Below are positions 18,807 to 30,255 of a DNA stretch of 49,837 nucleotides, piece by piece. The DNA lies in NCBI RefSeq assembly GCF_001186125.1, contig NW_014040442.1, forward strand, positions 98,570 to 148,406, in the 5' to 3' direction. The notes below the pieces were generated by a model. The model was not told where the DNA came from, ran no database searches, and saw only the letters and a list, made by a program, of their open reading frames with translations. Position 1 is the stretch's first letter, and every line of letters begins with the position of its first letter. The DNA is from Sphaeroforma arctica JP610. Its lineage: Eukaryota; Opisthokonta; Ichthyosporea; Ichthyophonida. A program made the position numbers and the translations under genes.

Positions 18807-20330
18807 ATGCCTCCCTCCATTGAAGTCTTTACTATACCCCAGGCCTTCGACTCCCTCGAAAGTGCTATTGCATTTCATGATGATCTTTGGCCTGGTTGTC
18901 CTACGTATCAGACGCTTGACGAGGCAAACACGCACTTCCTTAACATTCATGCCATGCTCAATGAATTCCAACTCGTTGCTCACGACATCCCCGTTAGCAC
19001 GGCTGTCGTCCTAGCCCATCTCGTCGTCTCGCACACCAATGCTCATCGCATTAAACCCAACCGCGACCATTATCACGACGATGCTACCCGCTATAAACAG
19101 AAATCCATTGACTTGGAATACGAACTCAACCAACTCCACGATCTTCATTCCAGTATTGAGCGTGAACGGGATATTCTTAAGCGCCGCCTCGACGAAGCCC
19201 TTGAAAAGCTTGCTCGTACTGAAGCTCATCTCCACGATGAGATCAAATCTGATCACGATTCTTCTCGTCTTCAAGACCTAGTTACTACTCTTCGTGCCGA
19301 CCTTCAAGCTGCCTTTGATCAAATACAGGCTATTCGTCGTGTCCACAAGAAACCTCAGTCCATCGCTGAGAAATATGACATCTCTCCCACCAAGCCTGCC
19401 GTTGCCATCACCGACTGCCCCAAATATAAGGACATTTATAAGCGCACCAAACTCAAGGATTATACTAACTTCGGAAACTGGCTCATTGGCTTACGTATGG
19501 AACTTGACCACTTTGATGTTATCCATCGCCTTCACCCTCATTGTGACGACGTCTCAGTCGGAGGCGGCCCCGACATGCTCGCTGACGCCCGCTGCCGCCG
19601 CATTCTCGTTGACTCCATCAATGAGACACTGATTAATTCTATATACAAGTCTCATGTGTCCAAGGCACCCCATGCTTACTTTAAACACATCTGCCTCACC
19701 TTGCATGTATGCTTGTGGTAACCTCCAGCCCCGGTACAGTCGGCAACCATTACAGGCAGTCATGGTCATTTCTGGACTGCCATGAAATCTCTCATCAATT
19801 TCACCGCCACCGGGTCTCCCGATTTGACTCTTCAGGCACTAGACGACATCCGCCGACATCTTCTTGACGTTGGCAAAGTCGTTCCTGATAAGTATCTTAT
19901 CTGTGCCCTCTTATACAGTCGCAGTGGCGACTACAAACTCCTTCGTTGCGACATTTTCGCTCAGGATATTGATGCACTCACCATCGATGAACTCACCATC
20001 GATGCACTCACCATCGATGATGTCTACATGAAAGTCACGAATTTCACAGGCGATTACCATCTTGACGTCTCCCCTTCTCCTTCCGGTTTAAACGCACTTA
20101 CCGTCGGCAATCCTTCAACGCCTTCCACCGCTGGTCCTACTCGCCGAAACAAGCCTTGTCCTATTTGTACTCAACCAGGCCACAGTATTTTTGGGTGCCC
20201 CGATTCCATTTGTCGCCGTTGTGGCTCCAATGACCACAAAGGCAATAAATGTCCCGTGGTCCGTTCAGCACTTTCTTGTACCCACTGCTCCCATACAGGT
20301 CATAATGCTACCGCGTGTCTCTCCAATTAA
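18807..20330 (+). pseudogene. Copia gag with coiled coil and three zinc knuckles
   Basis: Structural and nucleic-acid-binding protein of the particle. It starts MPPSIEVFTIPQAFDSLESA, a plausible ATG 113 bases after the LTR. A long heptad-rich coiled coil follows (about 19090-19370: YKQKSIDLEYELNQLHDL, ERERDILKRRLDEALEKL). Next is the gag core with NFGNWLIGLRMELDHF and RRILVDSINETL. The C-terminus has three CCHC knuckles: CPICTQPGHSIFGC, CRRCGSNDHKGNKC and CTHCSHTGHNATAC. Ty1/copia gags usually have one. A short internal repeat (LTIDELTIDALTIDD) occurs at about 19975-20020. It is broken. Confidence 0.85.
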
Positions 20331-20399
20331 AGCCACGGGATACACAGTGGCACACATTCCGGCCTTCCACCCCATCTCTTTCGCCACGCCGACCCCTCC

Positions 20400-20833
20400 T
20401 TGCCTACCGGCCATTTCACTGTACACTGTGCCACTTCTTGCAATGAACCCGCAACACCCTCATGTGTCGCTAATTCTTTTATTGATTTCGGCGCCATGAT
20501 TCATATCCGTGACACTACCCAAGGTGTTATTCATCTCGAACATGGTGTCTTCACTGTGGAGTTCCTCGACAAATCACAGATTACACCCACACAACGTTGT
20601 TATCTTCCAGGCCTTGGTCCGTTCTCATCATGCCACAGGCTACTCAAAATATCCTTTCCGTTCGCCTCTTACAACGAAATGGTTATCGCATTATCTTTCC
20701 TCCGCAACGCGACACCTCTCACCCTACCGAGTGCGTCATCAACCATCCCAACGGCAGCACTATGCGCACCACATATACACATGGTCTCTACAAAATCACT
20801 GTTTGCGTGCGGTGTAGGGGACTATAAGTAAAG
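20400..20833 (+). pseudogene. Copia aspartic protease remnant
   Basis: Short frame after gag with SCVANSFIDFGAMIHIRD, in the place and pattern of the copia protease active site (D-x-G-A followed by H-I), then LPGLG. It is degenerate. It lies between gag and the integrase, as expected, and is cut by the solo LTR at 20834. Confidence 0.6.
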
Positions 20834-21242
20834 TGCTAGTGTATCTAAAGTATGGTGCATTCGAATGAATTTATTTACGATCTCACCTTCAGTTATATAT
20901 TGATGGTATTTGTACTAGTGTTCAACCACTTGGGTTGGCCAGGGTAAAAACTCATATGATCAGTATGAGAAACCTATGCAGAACACTTTAGCACTCGGAT
21001 ATATTTTCTAGAAATAAATATATCATATTTTCTGTTACTACACTCAGTCTCGGACCTCGGCTCTCGGCTAGCCGGTGGCTTGTGTCCTATAAATAGAATA
21101 ATCCGAGAATAAGTCTCAAATTACTCTTACGTTCTCTCGGGCTGACCCACCTATACTTATATTAATTTGAGGACAAGTCCCAAATTACTCTCGGGCTGAC
21201 GACGTAAAACGCTATTAACGTATGAGTCTCTCAATGAGAGAC
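20834..21242 (+). mobile_element. Solo LTR (family S), copy 2, inside the copia element
   Basis: Homologous to 9410-9834 but in the opposite orientation. They share TTTGTACTAGTGTTCAACC, TTGGGTTGGCCAGGGTAAAA, CTCATATGATCAGTATGAG and GCAGAACACTTTAGCACT. It starts TGCTAGTG and ends near the palindrome GTCTCTCAATGAGAGAC. A 5-bp TAAAG at 20829-20833 and 21243-21247 may be the target duplication. It contains a local tandem repeat (CAAATTACTCT...CTCGGGCTGAC) at 21117-21200. The right boundary is uncertain by about 10 bases. Confidence 0.65.
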
Positions 21243-21247
21243 TAAAG

Positions 21248-23227
21248 TAGTAGACGTATTGATGTTCTTGCCCATCCCACGGATGCGTCTTTTTGTACTA
21301 CCTGTGCTACCAGCAAAATGCGTCGCCGCCCTATTTCCCACACGCTTAAAGATCCTGCAACTCGTCCTCCAATCGGCACGGTTTTTCATGTTGATCTTGA
21401 AACTGGCCTCCATTCTTCCGTTGGTGGTTGTACATCCAACATTAAGTTTGTGGATGCCAATTCCGGGATGCCGTTTGTCTATACCCTCAAGTCCAAAGAC
21501 GAGGCTGCCCATACTCTTGATCGCTTTTACACTGATATCGGCAAAGACAAGCTCGCCAACCTCCAAGAGTTAAAATGTGATCGCGGCGGAGAGTTCACAT
21601 CTCCCGTGTTCAACGCTATCAACACAGTTGCCCACGTGAAAGTCCGCTATGTTCCGACCAACTCCTCTGCTTTACAAGGTCTCGCCGAGCATGTCAATAG
21701 CAGCATAAACGACCTTATGGCTAGTCTACTTCACCATAGTCAGCAACCCGAACAAATGTGGGCTGAAGCCATCCGTGATGCCACTCTTCTCAAAGCCATT
21801 CAACACAATCAGCGTAATCCCGACAACAAGTCGTCCTGGGAGATGTTCTACGGCGTATCACTCCAATCCCGCTTACGCTCCTTGTATGTTTACGGCTGTC
21901 TTGCTTACGTCAATCAAGATCCACAGCGTAAGCTTGATGATCGTGTTCTCCTCGGCGTGTATCTAGGCCATGGCACTAAGTATTACGACGAGTGTCGCTT
22001 ACTCAGTGCGAAAACTGGTCGCATTTGTCCTTCTCGTGACGTCAAACTTAGCGATCGTGTATTCCCCACCTGGACAACTGTTGGTACAACCCCTCTTTCA
22101 CAGTTTCTCACACCCAACGAAGACTCGGGCTTACTATGCTACTACGTCGTCTTCCACTTACCCTACGCTAAGTATTACGACGAGTGTCGCATACTCAGTG
22201 CGAAAACTGGTCGCATTGTCATTCTCGTGACGTCAAACTTAACGATCGTGTATTCCCCGCCTGGACAACTGTTGGTACTACCCCTCTTTCACAGTTTCTC
22301 ACACCCAACGAAGACTCGGGCTTGCTATGCTACTACGCCGTCTTTCACTTACCCTACGTCTCCGTCCGCTACCACCGCCCAGTCTACAGGTTCTCCTCAT
22401 ACTCCTCCCTCCCCAATGGCCCCATCCGCCTCTCCTCTTTCAGGGGAACTATCTCATTCCGCTTCAGGGGAGGTTCCACCAATTGTAGGGGAGGTTTCAC
22501 TCGCTTCTCCTCCTTTAGAGGCGCTCTCCCATTTAGCTTCAGGGGAGGTTTCCTCTCCTGCCCCAGCTTCACTTCTCCGTCAGCTTCCCCCCCAACTCCA
22601 AGGGAGCCTTTAGGGGAGCCTACTACCCCTAGTTCCGACCACTACTCTTCACCTGCTCCCGCCATTAATGCCACCCCCCCCCCCCCCTCCCGCCGCCTCT
22701 CGAAGATACCATTAATGCCGATATCCGTACTCATACTGCCAGACATCCCACATCACGCACCCTTCGCGGTCTCCTTCTCTAACTCCGGACCCTTACTTGC
22801 CCCGCCCTTACCCAATAATATGTGCATGACACGTCAACGCGCTCACCAAATGACTGCCCATAATGTCCAGTCTCAAAATGCCCTCGCTCTCCTTCCCACG
22901 CCTCGACCGTTACGGCATATCACATGGTCATCAGACATTGAAAATACTGGCCCCCTTCACCCCTTTCGTCGCACATCTTCTACTCCACCCATCCCCCTCG
23001 ATCTTTCTCGCAACGAATCTCTGCTTCGTCACAAACACACCCACTCGTTTGCCCATCTTCGCCGTACCTATTCCCAAAACAAGATCGATCGATGACTTCG
23101 CCGTACCACCTCTCAACTGACACGATCCTTTCCACCCATTGTTGTTCCATCCCCTTCGTCTCCCTCCTCTCATCCCCTTTGCTCGGTCACTCTGCCCGAT
23201 ACCATCCCTGTCCCGCTCCGCACTCCG
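21248..23227 (+). pseudogene. Copia integrase and proline/serine-rich linker
   Basis: DDE integrase. The core has TVFHVDLETG (first D), LKCDRGGEFTS (second D) and GLAEHVNSSINDLMASLLHHS (catalytic E), then the copia-type C-terminal GCLAYV and KLDDRVLLGVYLGHG. After a 190-bp tandem duplication comes a long P/S-rich linker (about 22360-23225) with repeated SGELSH / SGEVPP / VGEVSL units. The zinc-binding N-terminus is not clear. The sequence is broken. Confidence 0.85.
21976..22358. repeat. ~191-bp tandem duplication in copia integrase
   Basis: CTAAGTATTACGACGAGTGT begins at 21976 and again at 22168. The copies run through CGTGTATTCCCC, CTGGACAACTGTTGGTAC and ACTCGGGCTT to CTTACCCTACG. They are almost identical, so the duplication followed the insertion of the element. 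Confidence 0.92.
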
Positions 23228-23537
23228 ATGTCATCTCTACCTCCGTCCCAGCAACAGCTCTACAACGACACAGCCCGCCACATATACTCTGTTACGTGTT
23301 TAGCCGTTCAGTCTCATCCCCTCACCCCCAAATCCATCCGTGAAGCACTCCGTGGTGAAGACGCCGACCTTTGGTGCGCTGCCATCGAACGTGAACTTCA
23401 TAGCCTCGCCAAATCCAACACATATGATCTTCTTAAGCCCGAATATGTCCCAGATGATGCTTGTATTGTTTCCAGCAAGTGGGTCTTTAAAGTCAAATTG
23501 ATTGACGGCATAGTTGATAAATACAAGGCACGATTAT
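23228..23537 (+). pseudogene. Copia reverse transcriptase, N-terminal piece
   Basis: Start of the copia RT: HPLTPKSIREALRGEDADLW, AAIERELHSLAKSNTYDLL, CIVSSKWVFKVK and DKYKARL. This is the usual beginning of Ty1/copia RT (P-x-S-x-xEAL, W-x-x-A-x-x-x-E, KWVFKVK, KYKARL). E3 cuts it right after KYKARL, and the following block resumes at 32150. Confidence 0.88.
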
Positions 23538-23770
23538 TGTGGTAAACGAACGCTTCAATAAATGTATCGCAACGTTCTCCCTACGTAGAGAGGGAGACGT
23601 TGTTCATTTATTAGTAATTGTAAAATTAGTGACTCTAAAAGTGAGTCATAAGTCATGTGCTGTAATAGTCAGCAAAAACCAAGTTTATCAGATTATTCTG
23701 ATAAACTGTAAAAAAAACTATAATTGCTAAAATAAACAACTAAAACCTAAGTACTTGTATTCTGGCCACA
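23538..23770 (-). repeat. E3 3' LTR
   Basis: 233-bp LTR with the hairpin CAACGTTCTCCC / GGGAGACGTTG at 23570-23602. The complement of the polypurine tract, ACCCCCCCAAACTG, abuts it at 23771. One copy of the 33-bp unit of E2 (GCTGGCATTTATCCTCTGAG) lies at 23851-23880. Confidence 0.92.
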
Positions 23771-25771
23771 ACCCCCCCAAACTGAAGCACTGACCGAAAA
23801 GCAGTGTGCCAGTTTTAGAGATAGTGAGGAATACCCAAGTAACTTAGTTGCTGGCATTTATCCTCTGAGAGCTAGAGGGCTCGACGATTACGGTTCGAGC
23901 GCACCGTCCTACCGAGTAGGCATATCTGAAGATATAATTTTAGATTTGGGCACGTTGGCGTTTACGTGTCCATGGCTGCGAAGCTTTGTGGTAGTCCGCG
24001 ATATCGTTGGCATCATCAAAAGCCTCCGATGTTTCCCACGTTGGATCGCCTTCACGCCATCGCACCAAGTATTCCAATTCCCTGTTTCATCATTAGTACG
24101 GTGTGTAATAATGTGGCGAAACTCAACACCTCCTCATGTCCACATTTCGTCGTTAAGTGGTGGGTCTGTGCGCCTATGCACTAACCGGAGGAGTTCCACC
24201 CGTACCGGTTTGTGATTGAATTCTGGAGGGGCGGATCCGTCTTTATTCGCTAACTCATATCGTTGTCCGATCCTGGCCTTCACCACATACGGCCCAAACA
24301 GTGGCCGCATTGCCTTAGTCGTTCTACCATCCGATCGTACCATAACCACATCGCCTTCGTCGAAATGGACCAAGTCATGAGCGTGCAGGCGGTCAAATGT
24401 CTTCGTAAGTTTGCCTGTATACTTCTTGGTAATGTGGTGGAGAGTCGGCAGTATGGTATCCAGCAACTGGTCTAACCGTTGTGCCCAGGTGTCGTTCGTC
24501 ATCGGCTAGGTATCCGGTAAGTCATCAGTGAAGTGGGCAAATGGAACATGACGGCGGCCAAAATATACACTGAACGGCGCGCTCTTGTGACATCAGAATT
24601 CCGAAAGTTCTGATAGAGCATCGTAAACCGAAGGCGTTCGTCTCATCGTAGAGGAACTGCCTCACAGCATTGTCGAATGGAACGTGTAATCTCCTTATGA
24701 CGGCGTTCAGCAGCACCCAGTACCTGGGGTCGATATGGAGGTGACACCTTGTGTAGCGTATCCAGCAACTGGTCTAACCGTTGTGCCCAGGTGTCGTTCG
24801 TCATCGGCTGGGTATCCGGTAAGTCATCAGTGAAGTGGGCAAATGGTACATGACGGCGGCCAAAATATACACTGAACGGCGCGCTCTTGTGACGTCGGGA
24901 TATCCGAAGGTTCTGATAGAGCATCGTAAACCGAAGGCGTTCGTCTCATCGTAGAGGAACTGCCTCACAGCATTGTCGAATGGAACGTGTAATCTCCTTA
25001 TGACGGCGTTCAGCAGCACCCAGTACCTGGGGTCGATATGGAGGTGACACCTTGTGTAGCATACCCACTTCTTGGACCAGTAGCCCCACTGTCTTGTTAG
25101 TGAATTCATTCTCCATGTCCGTCTGGATCATACGTGGGAAACCATGCTCGCCAAAAACTGATATTAGTGTCTGTGCCGTCGTCTCATTCGTCTTGTCCGT
25201 GTCGCTCGAAGGATTGAGTAGCCTGTAGCAATGTCCAGGACGTGAAGTATATAATTGTTCTTTCGTCTGGACTCAAGTGGCATCGGGATATAGTCGACTT
25301 GAATATGGCCCCACGGGTAGCGCGCGTCAATGCTAATCATCGGGTGGAAACATTTACGAAGCGTATCCTGTCCCAAACATATAGCGCACTGCCGTTTGAC
25401 TTCCGTTGGCAACTCAAGTGCGCCCGGCCACACATGACCGTTCTGACGGAGTTGTTGAGTTCGTGGTGCGCTTGTGTGAGTCGCGTACGGCGTTGTTGTT
25501 CTACTGGCGTCGCCTGCTCAAATGCCGGTTGACCTTCTGCATCCGCCATTGCCACCGAGATCTCTCGCGCGGTATCTAAACATATTACGTACGTTGTGTG
25601 TTTTGGTTCTGCATACCCAAGTCGCTGTGAAAACAGCGGGTCCAGTTTGAACCCGTTAGGGGGTCCCACTCGTGCAATCACTGTGTGTCCCCATGGCGTC
25701 TTGCCACAGGCAAACTTAGCGTACTTGAGGAACGTGTGCCGCGTTCGTGGGACCAGCACTGGTTCTGATTG
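23771..25771 (-). pseudogene. E3 3' tail, chromodomain-like region and integrase
   Basis: Minus strand, from the end of the Dam-like domain. It reads the linker FLKYAKFACGKTPWGHTVIARVG, remnants of the HHCC zinc domain (AICLGQDTLRK), and the DDE core (HIQVDYIPMP, MIQTDMENEFTN, LGAAERRHKEITR). After the core come LRISRRHKSAPFSVYFGRRHVPF, TFDRLHAHDLVHFDEGDVVMV (integrase C-terminal SH3-like part) and a poorly preserved chromodomain-like tail near 24000-24130. The 3' non-coding tail is 23771-23940. It is broken and carries a 302-bp duplication. Confidence 0.83.
24456..25059. repeat. 302-bp tandem duplication in E3 integrase
   Basis: GTATCCAGCAACTGGTCTAA begins at 24456 and again at 24758. Both copies run through GGCAAATGG(A/T)ACATGACGGC and TGTCGAATGGAACGTGTAAT to GAGGTGACACCTTGTGTAGC. 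Near identity shows that it arose after the insertion of E3. Confidence 0.93.
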
Positions 25772-26056
25772 CAACAACTGTTTGAACAGGTCAAACCATG
25801 GTGCTCTTGGTACCCATGGCAGACACACCGTGGCCCTCGCACCATCGGTCCTTATCTTGCGTAACATTCTCTGTATCTTCTCCCATGGTGGGTTCATCTA
25901 TTCATCGACTGTCGACCAGTCGTGGGCAAACGCCCCTTCCCCATCGTCTTTAGTCCAAAATCGAGGAAGCTGAGCGTTAGACGAGTCCGCAAATACATCT
26001 GTATTGTTCGGACCGAAGTGTTGTTGCGCTTGTTCAAAGTAACTAGGGAATAACTG
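25772..26056 (-). pseudogene. E3 Dam-like (DIRS-type) domain
   Basis: Third occurrence of the block at 4722-5006: DCWQLFPSYFEQAQQHFG, NTDVFA, AQLPRFWT, AFAHDW, MNPPWEKIQRMLRKIR, DGARATVCLPW and APWFDLFKQLLQSEPVLV. It lies between the RNase H tether and the integrase linker. NPPW and the P-W pairs are kept. It is broken. Confidence 0.68.
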
Positions 26057-27600
26057 CCAACAGTCTGTGTACAGTATTTCAGGTTCGTCCTGCTCCGCAG
26101 TCCCCTCATGTACTCTGCTCAACATGCCCGGAAGCACGTTTGTCTCTCCTGGTATATGTGATATGGTAAAGTTGAACGGTGCTATAATATGGTGTCATCT
26201 CTGAAGCATCGATTTAAGCTTGAGCTGTGTATTCATATACACCAGGGCCTTGTGGTCCGTAAAGACTGCAAACCGTTGCCCATCCAAATGTTCCCTAAAA
26301 TATGTCAGCCCGTACACCAAGGCTAGTAACTCCTTCATTAGTGTAGCGTAGTTCTGTTGCGCATGGTTCAGAGTCTTGCTAAAGAACATTAAATTAAAAA
26401 AATTCCCGTCGACCCATTGGAATAACGCTCTCCCCAAACCGTAATCGCTAGCGTCGGTTTCCAAGTTCAATGGTATACCGTCGACCGGAAAGTACAACGC
26501 CACTGCATTGACAACTGCATCCTTCATCGCCTGCCACGCCTGTGCATGTCTTTCCTCCCAACGATCGCCGATCAACTCCTTCGATTTGAGTTTGCAAAAC
26601 TCGCGCAAAGATGCAACTGTGTTCGCGAAGTTGGGGAGAGATGTTCATGAAGATAATTCGCCAATCCTAAGGCAGAGCCTATGTCTTTGTACCGTAGTGG
26701 GGTAGGCCAGTCGATAAGCTTGGTCTGCTTCTCATGATCAATATTTATGCCTTGTGCCAACACCTTCTTCCCTAGGATCATCACTTCGGGAATAGCAAAG
26801 TGGCACTTGACGGGGTTGAGCTTAAAACTCTGGTATGTTAAACGTTGAATCACCTTCTTCACCGTTCGAATATGTTCGTCATAGTCGTCGCTGGCAATAA
26901 CTATAGCGTCCATATAGTGGTAGACCGGCAAGCCGTTCAGTATTGTGCTCGAGGTTTGCTGGAACTGTTGCGTGAGCACATGGAGTCCAAATGGCGCCGA
27001 TGTAAACGAGTACTGATAACGCTCGTGTGTAAAGCTAAACAGATATTGTGAATCGGGATGGATCGGTAGCCTGTGATATGCCGCCGATATATCCAGCATA
27101 GTGTAGTACTTCTTACTCTTGAGGCGAGAGATAAGTTCGTTGACCCTGGGAATCAAGAACTGGTCGCCCGGAATAAGCACGTTGACAGCACGCATATCTA
27201 AACATACGCGTACCTTCTTCAGGTTCCCTTCTGCATCAAACGTCGGGACCGCAAGAAGCGGGAGGTTAACAGTCGTCGGTGTCGTCCGCTTCGTGATCAC
27301 CAAATCCGCCAACCACTTCTTCACCTGCTCGTCCACGTATGGTAGCCACCGGTCGGATACAAAGTTACGCGTTGATCTGCGCATGTGCATCGCCTGTTCA
27401 TGGGTTACTGGAATGGTAACTTCGCTCCCTTCCAGACGACATCGCGCCTTGTCAGCAATCTGCGCGTTCGCCTCTAAATCCTGTGCCAGCCGTTGACGTG
27501 CAACGGCGGGTTCCATCGTGTTCGGTGCCTGTCGTCGTGGGATGGGTTCGAGGAGCTCATCGAGTTCTGTGGGGTCTATTGGTGCAAGTGAAGATTGGAT
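26057..27600 (-). pseudogene. E3 reverse transcriptase and RNase H
   Basis: RT landmarks are RVCLDMRAVNVLIPGDQFLIPR, LDISAAYHRLPIHPDSQYLF, FTSAPFGLHVLTQQF, the active-site region around PVYHYMD, and SFKLNPVKCHFA. RNase H shows NLETDASDYGLG, FFSKTLNHAQQNYA, KELLALVYGLTYF and FTDHKALVYMNTQ. Ty3 type, same family as E2. It is broken. Confidence 0.88.
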
Positions 27601-28012
27601 GCCGCCTATGTATAGACTCAAGCCTTTCAACATATCTTGTCTCGCTATGATGTCTATTCCTGCCGGTAAATTCATTAATTCCAGTGACCCGTCGGATAAT
27701 CTTGGTCCCATACCGAATGGGTACCACTTCCGTCGTCCCCAGTTGAGGAGTTCGAACCTCCTTGTCAGCTAAATATATGAATTACCCAGGTGGTGCTGGA
27801 GTTATTGGGCGGCCGAGGAGGTCTGCGGATGTCTGTGAGATACAACTTCTGTTTGCTCCCGTGTCTAACAATGCTTTGAACGTACGTCCATTAACTTGCA
27901 CTTGAATATAAACTCGGTTATCAAAAGACAGTAATGGGTCCTGTATCGCCATCACTTCCCTAATAGTATTAACAAATGTGAAGCTCATATCCGACTAAGA
28001 CACCCTCACATC
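27601..28012 (-). pseudogene. E3 retropepsin
   Basis: Starts DVRVS right after the gag UGA at 28013-28015, in the gag frame. Landmarks are YIQVQVNGRTFKALLDTGANRSC (catalytic DTGA), LLGRPITPAPPG and NLPAGIDI, then the linker PIDPTELDELLEPIPRRQAP toward RT. It is broken. Confidence 0.83.
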
Positions 28013-30255
28013 TCATGCTTGATCGGTAACAGTCTCCCATATACCGTAATCCTGGTCTGGTTCCAGTATTGTGTGCTCGAAGTCTTCCGTGAGCATCATG
28101 TTGATGTGTACCTCTGTAGCTGCTGATGGTGGTACAAAACTGTCGTCGTTTGTAATCGTGTTCATCTGTACTTGCGGAGTCGGACGTGTAGTGACCAAGT
28201 CTTTGCCCGAGTTGTTGGGCTGTCCCTGTCCTAAGGTTGAAGCTGCGGACGGTCTGTGTGCAGGTTGTGCGTCTCGTGATGTGCGGTTGGTGTCATACGG
28301 TCGCGCCCTGCCGTCCGTACCCCCTCGGGGCGACGCTCGGAAATGGTGACATCGCGAAATATGACGTGAACCTGGCGGTGCTTGTGCCTGACATCCAGCA
28401 CACGTTGTAGGTAATGTCGGCTGGGGTCGCTGTGCCCAGTTCTGGGACTGTCGTCGAACCGTCTGCGGGTTAGAGCGGCTATTGGTGTAGTCACGAGCCC
28501 CATTACTTGGTGGACCATCGCAATTATTACGGTTCTGGAGTCGCGCCGCAGTGCGCTGCTGTGCGTCCTGAATGTCGGGACTCAACAACTGTAGAAGCTC
28601 GTGGGTCTTCATTAACTGCCATTTGGGATGTAATTGTAGAGTGCCTTCATACGTACGGCGGTTGAGAGCTTCCTCCAACAGTTGAACAATGCAGTGGTTT
28701 AATAAATTCTGTTGGAAGTCGGCATCCGTCTGGCATCATTCACGTGCCCTCCTTTGGTTCTCCATGAGCTGTATCATGTGTTCCATAATAGGGGTGTGCA
28801 TGTTGCGGTTATGGCCCTTGGCAAGCTTACAAAACACGGGATCAACAGTGGCTTGAGAGTCTCGTGTGAGCAAATCTGTTCGATTTGTGGTTGTGGCGTC
28901 CACATCTTCAATCGTTCAGAGTTGTCACGTATGTAATCCAATGTTGACTTCTCAGCCTCTAAGTAGGATAATACCTTGTGGAACCATATAAGGCTCCAAC
29001 TCTCATCTAACCCTGCGATTTGCGCGTTCTTAAAAGCCTCCAGTAAAGCCCCCTTCGTGTCCCGTTCCATGAAGTCGTGGAGGTGGTATCTATTCGAGGG
29101 CCAATCGGGCCATGTACGAGGTGATGGTACTGGACGCTTTTTCACTGGACGGGACTCTGGCGTGGCTCGAAGCGTTTCGATCGCTCCCCTAAGAGCTTCA
29201 GCTCGAGCCGTATTATTATCCTCTATTGCTTGGCATAGCTCGTCGCTCAAGTGTAGTATACGTGCGTGTAGCACCTGTCGACTTTTCTCGATACTCGCCG
29301 GTGTGGGTGGAGGTGTGAGCGTCGTCGTCTTCGCTCGCTTAGGCGTCTGTACATACTCACTGGTTGCTGCCCTCTCGAACGATTGTCGCTGTTGTTGTTG
29401 GCGATAGGTCGTGCTCATCTGGTCCTGCCTGTTCTTGAGCGCTTCCTGCCCATGTGGGTTTTGTTTGGCCAACACCTGCTCACGTGCGAATTCTTGGAAT
29501 GACGAAGCCTCGTCCAGAGACGACAAAGTCTCTTCTTCCTCGGAGAGTTGACCTGCCGACCCAGGTGATTCATACCCGAGTCCATGTTGCTGTTGTGAAC
29601 GGCCTTGGATACGAAACGTGGGATTGCCCTCCCTACCTCGTGCCCTATGCCCCCGTTTATATGGGCTAGTCAACGCTTCGTGCGCGGACAACGTTGTCGT
29701 AGGTCGTTCTGAAGATGTACGCTTCAGCCTTTGTTCGTATTTCTCCAAGAGCGACTGTTGTTGTGCCATGAGCTCGGTTAGCTTCTGTGTTGACGACTGG
29801 CCCTGCACCGTGCCCTTGTTGTTGGAACGACGGCGGTGGCGCCTACGCTTATTAGGTGGGAAGCGTGGTTGCTCGTTACCGGAAGATGAGGCTCCAGAGA
29901 TACCCGAAGACGAACAGGAGGGCAGCCCACTACTAGCTACATGTTCACCAGTACTGGACTGCCCCCTGTCCGCACGCAAGTCGGGATCTCCTTTGGCCTC
30001 GTCACTAATTACCACGTCTTCCTTCGTTAGGCTGATATCACCCTTGGGTGTCTTGGATGCCTGTCTAATGTTAGCCGCTGCTTGGTGATGAACCTCTCTA
30101 TTCTGTAGTTCCATCTGTCCGTTCTCAGCACGTTGGCCGGTATGGTCCGTGACAGACTGGTGGCGCTTAGTCCCTCGACGGTCTATGGAGTCTTCCTCCC
30201 GACGTTCAGGGGTCAGATGTTGCTGCTTACGGCTTTGACGTAGGTTGGACGTAAT
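28013..30255 (-). pseudogene. E3 gag
   Basis: The N-terminal block resembles the E2 start (NLRQSRKQQHLTPERRE near 30240), so gag reaches to about 30255. It has a low-complexity S/R-rich part, a coiled-coil-prone stretch (MAQQQSLLEKYEQRLKR) and a capsid-like region (LCQAIEDNNTARAEALRGAIETLRA, MERDTKGALLEAFKNAQIAGLDESW, LLQLLSPDIQDAQQR). The zinc motif C-x2-C-x9-H-x3-C (CAGC, RHISRCHHFRA) lies at about 28345-28400. It ends at UGA with pol in frame. It has one long open stretch and is broken in places. Confidence 0.82.
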
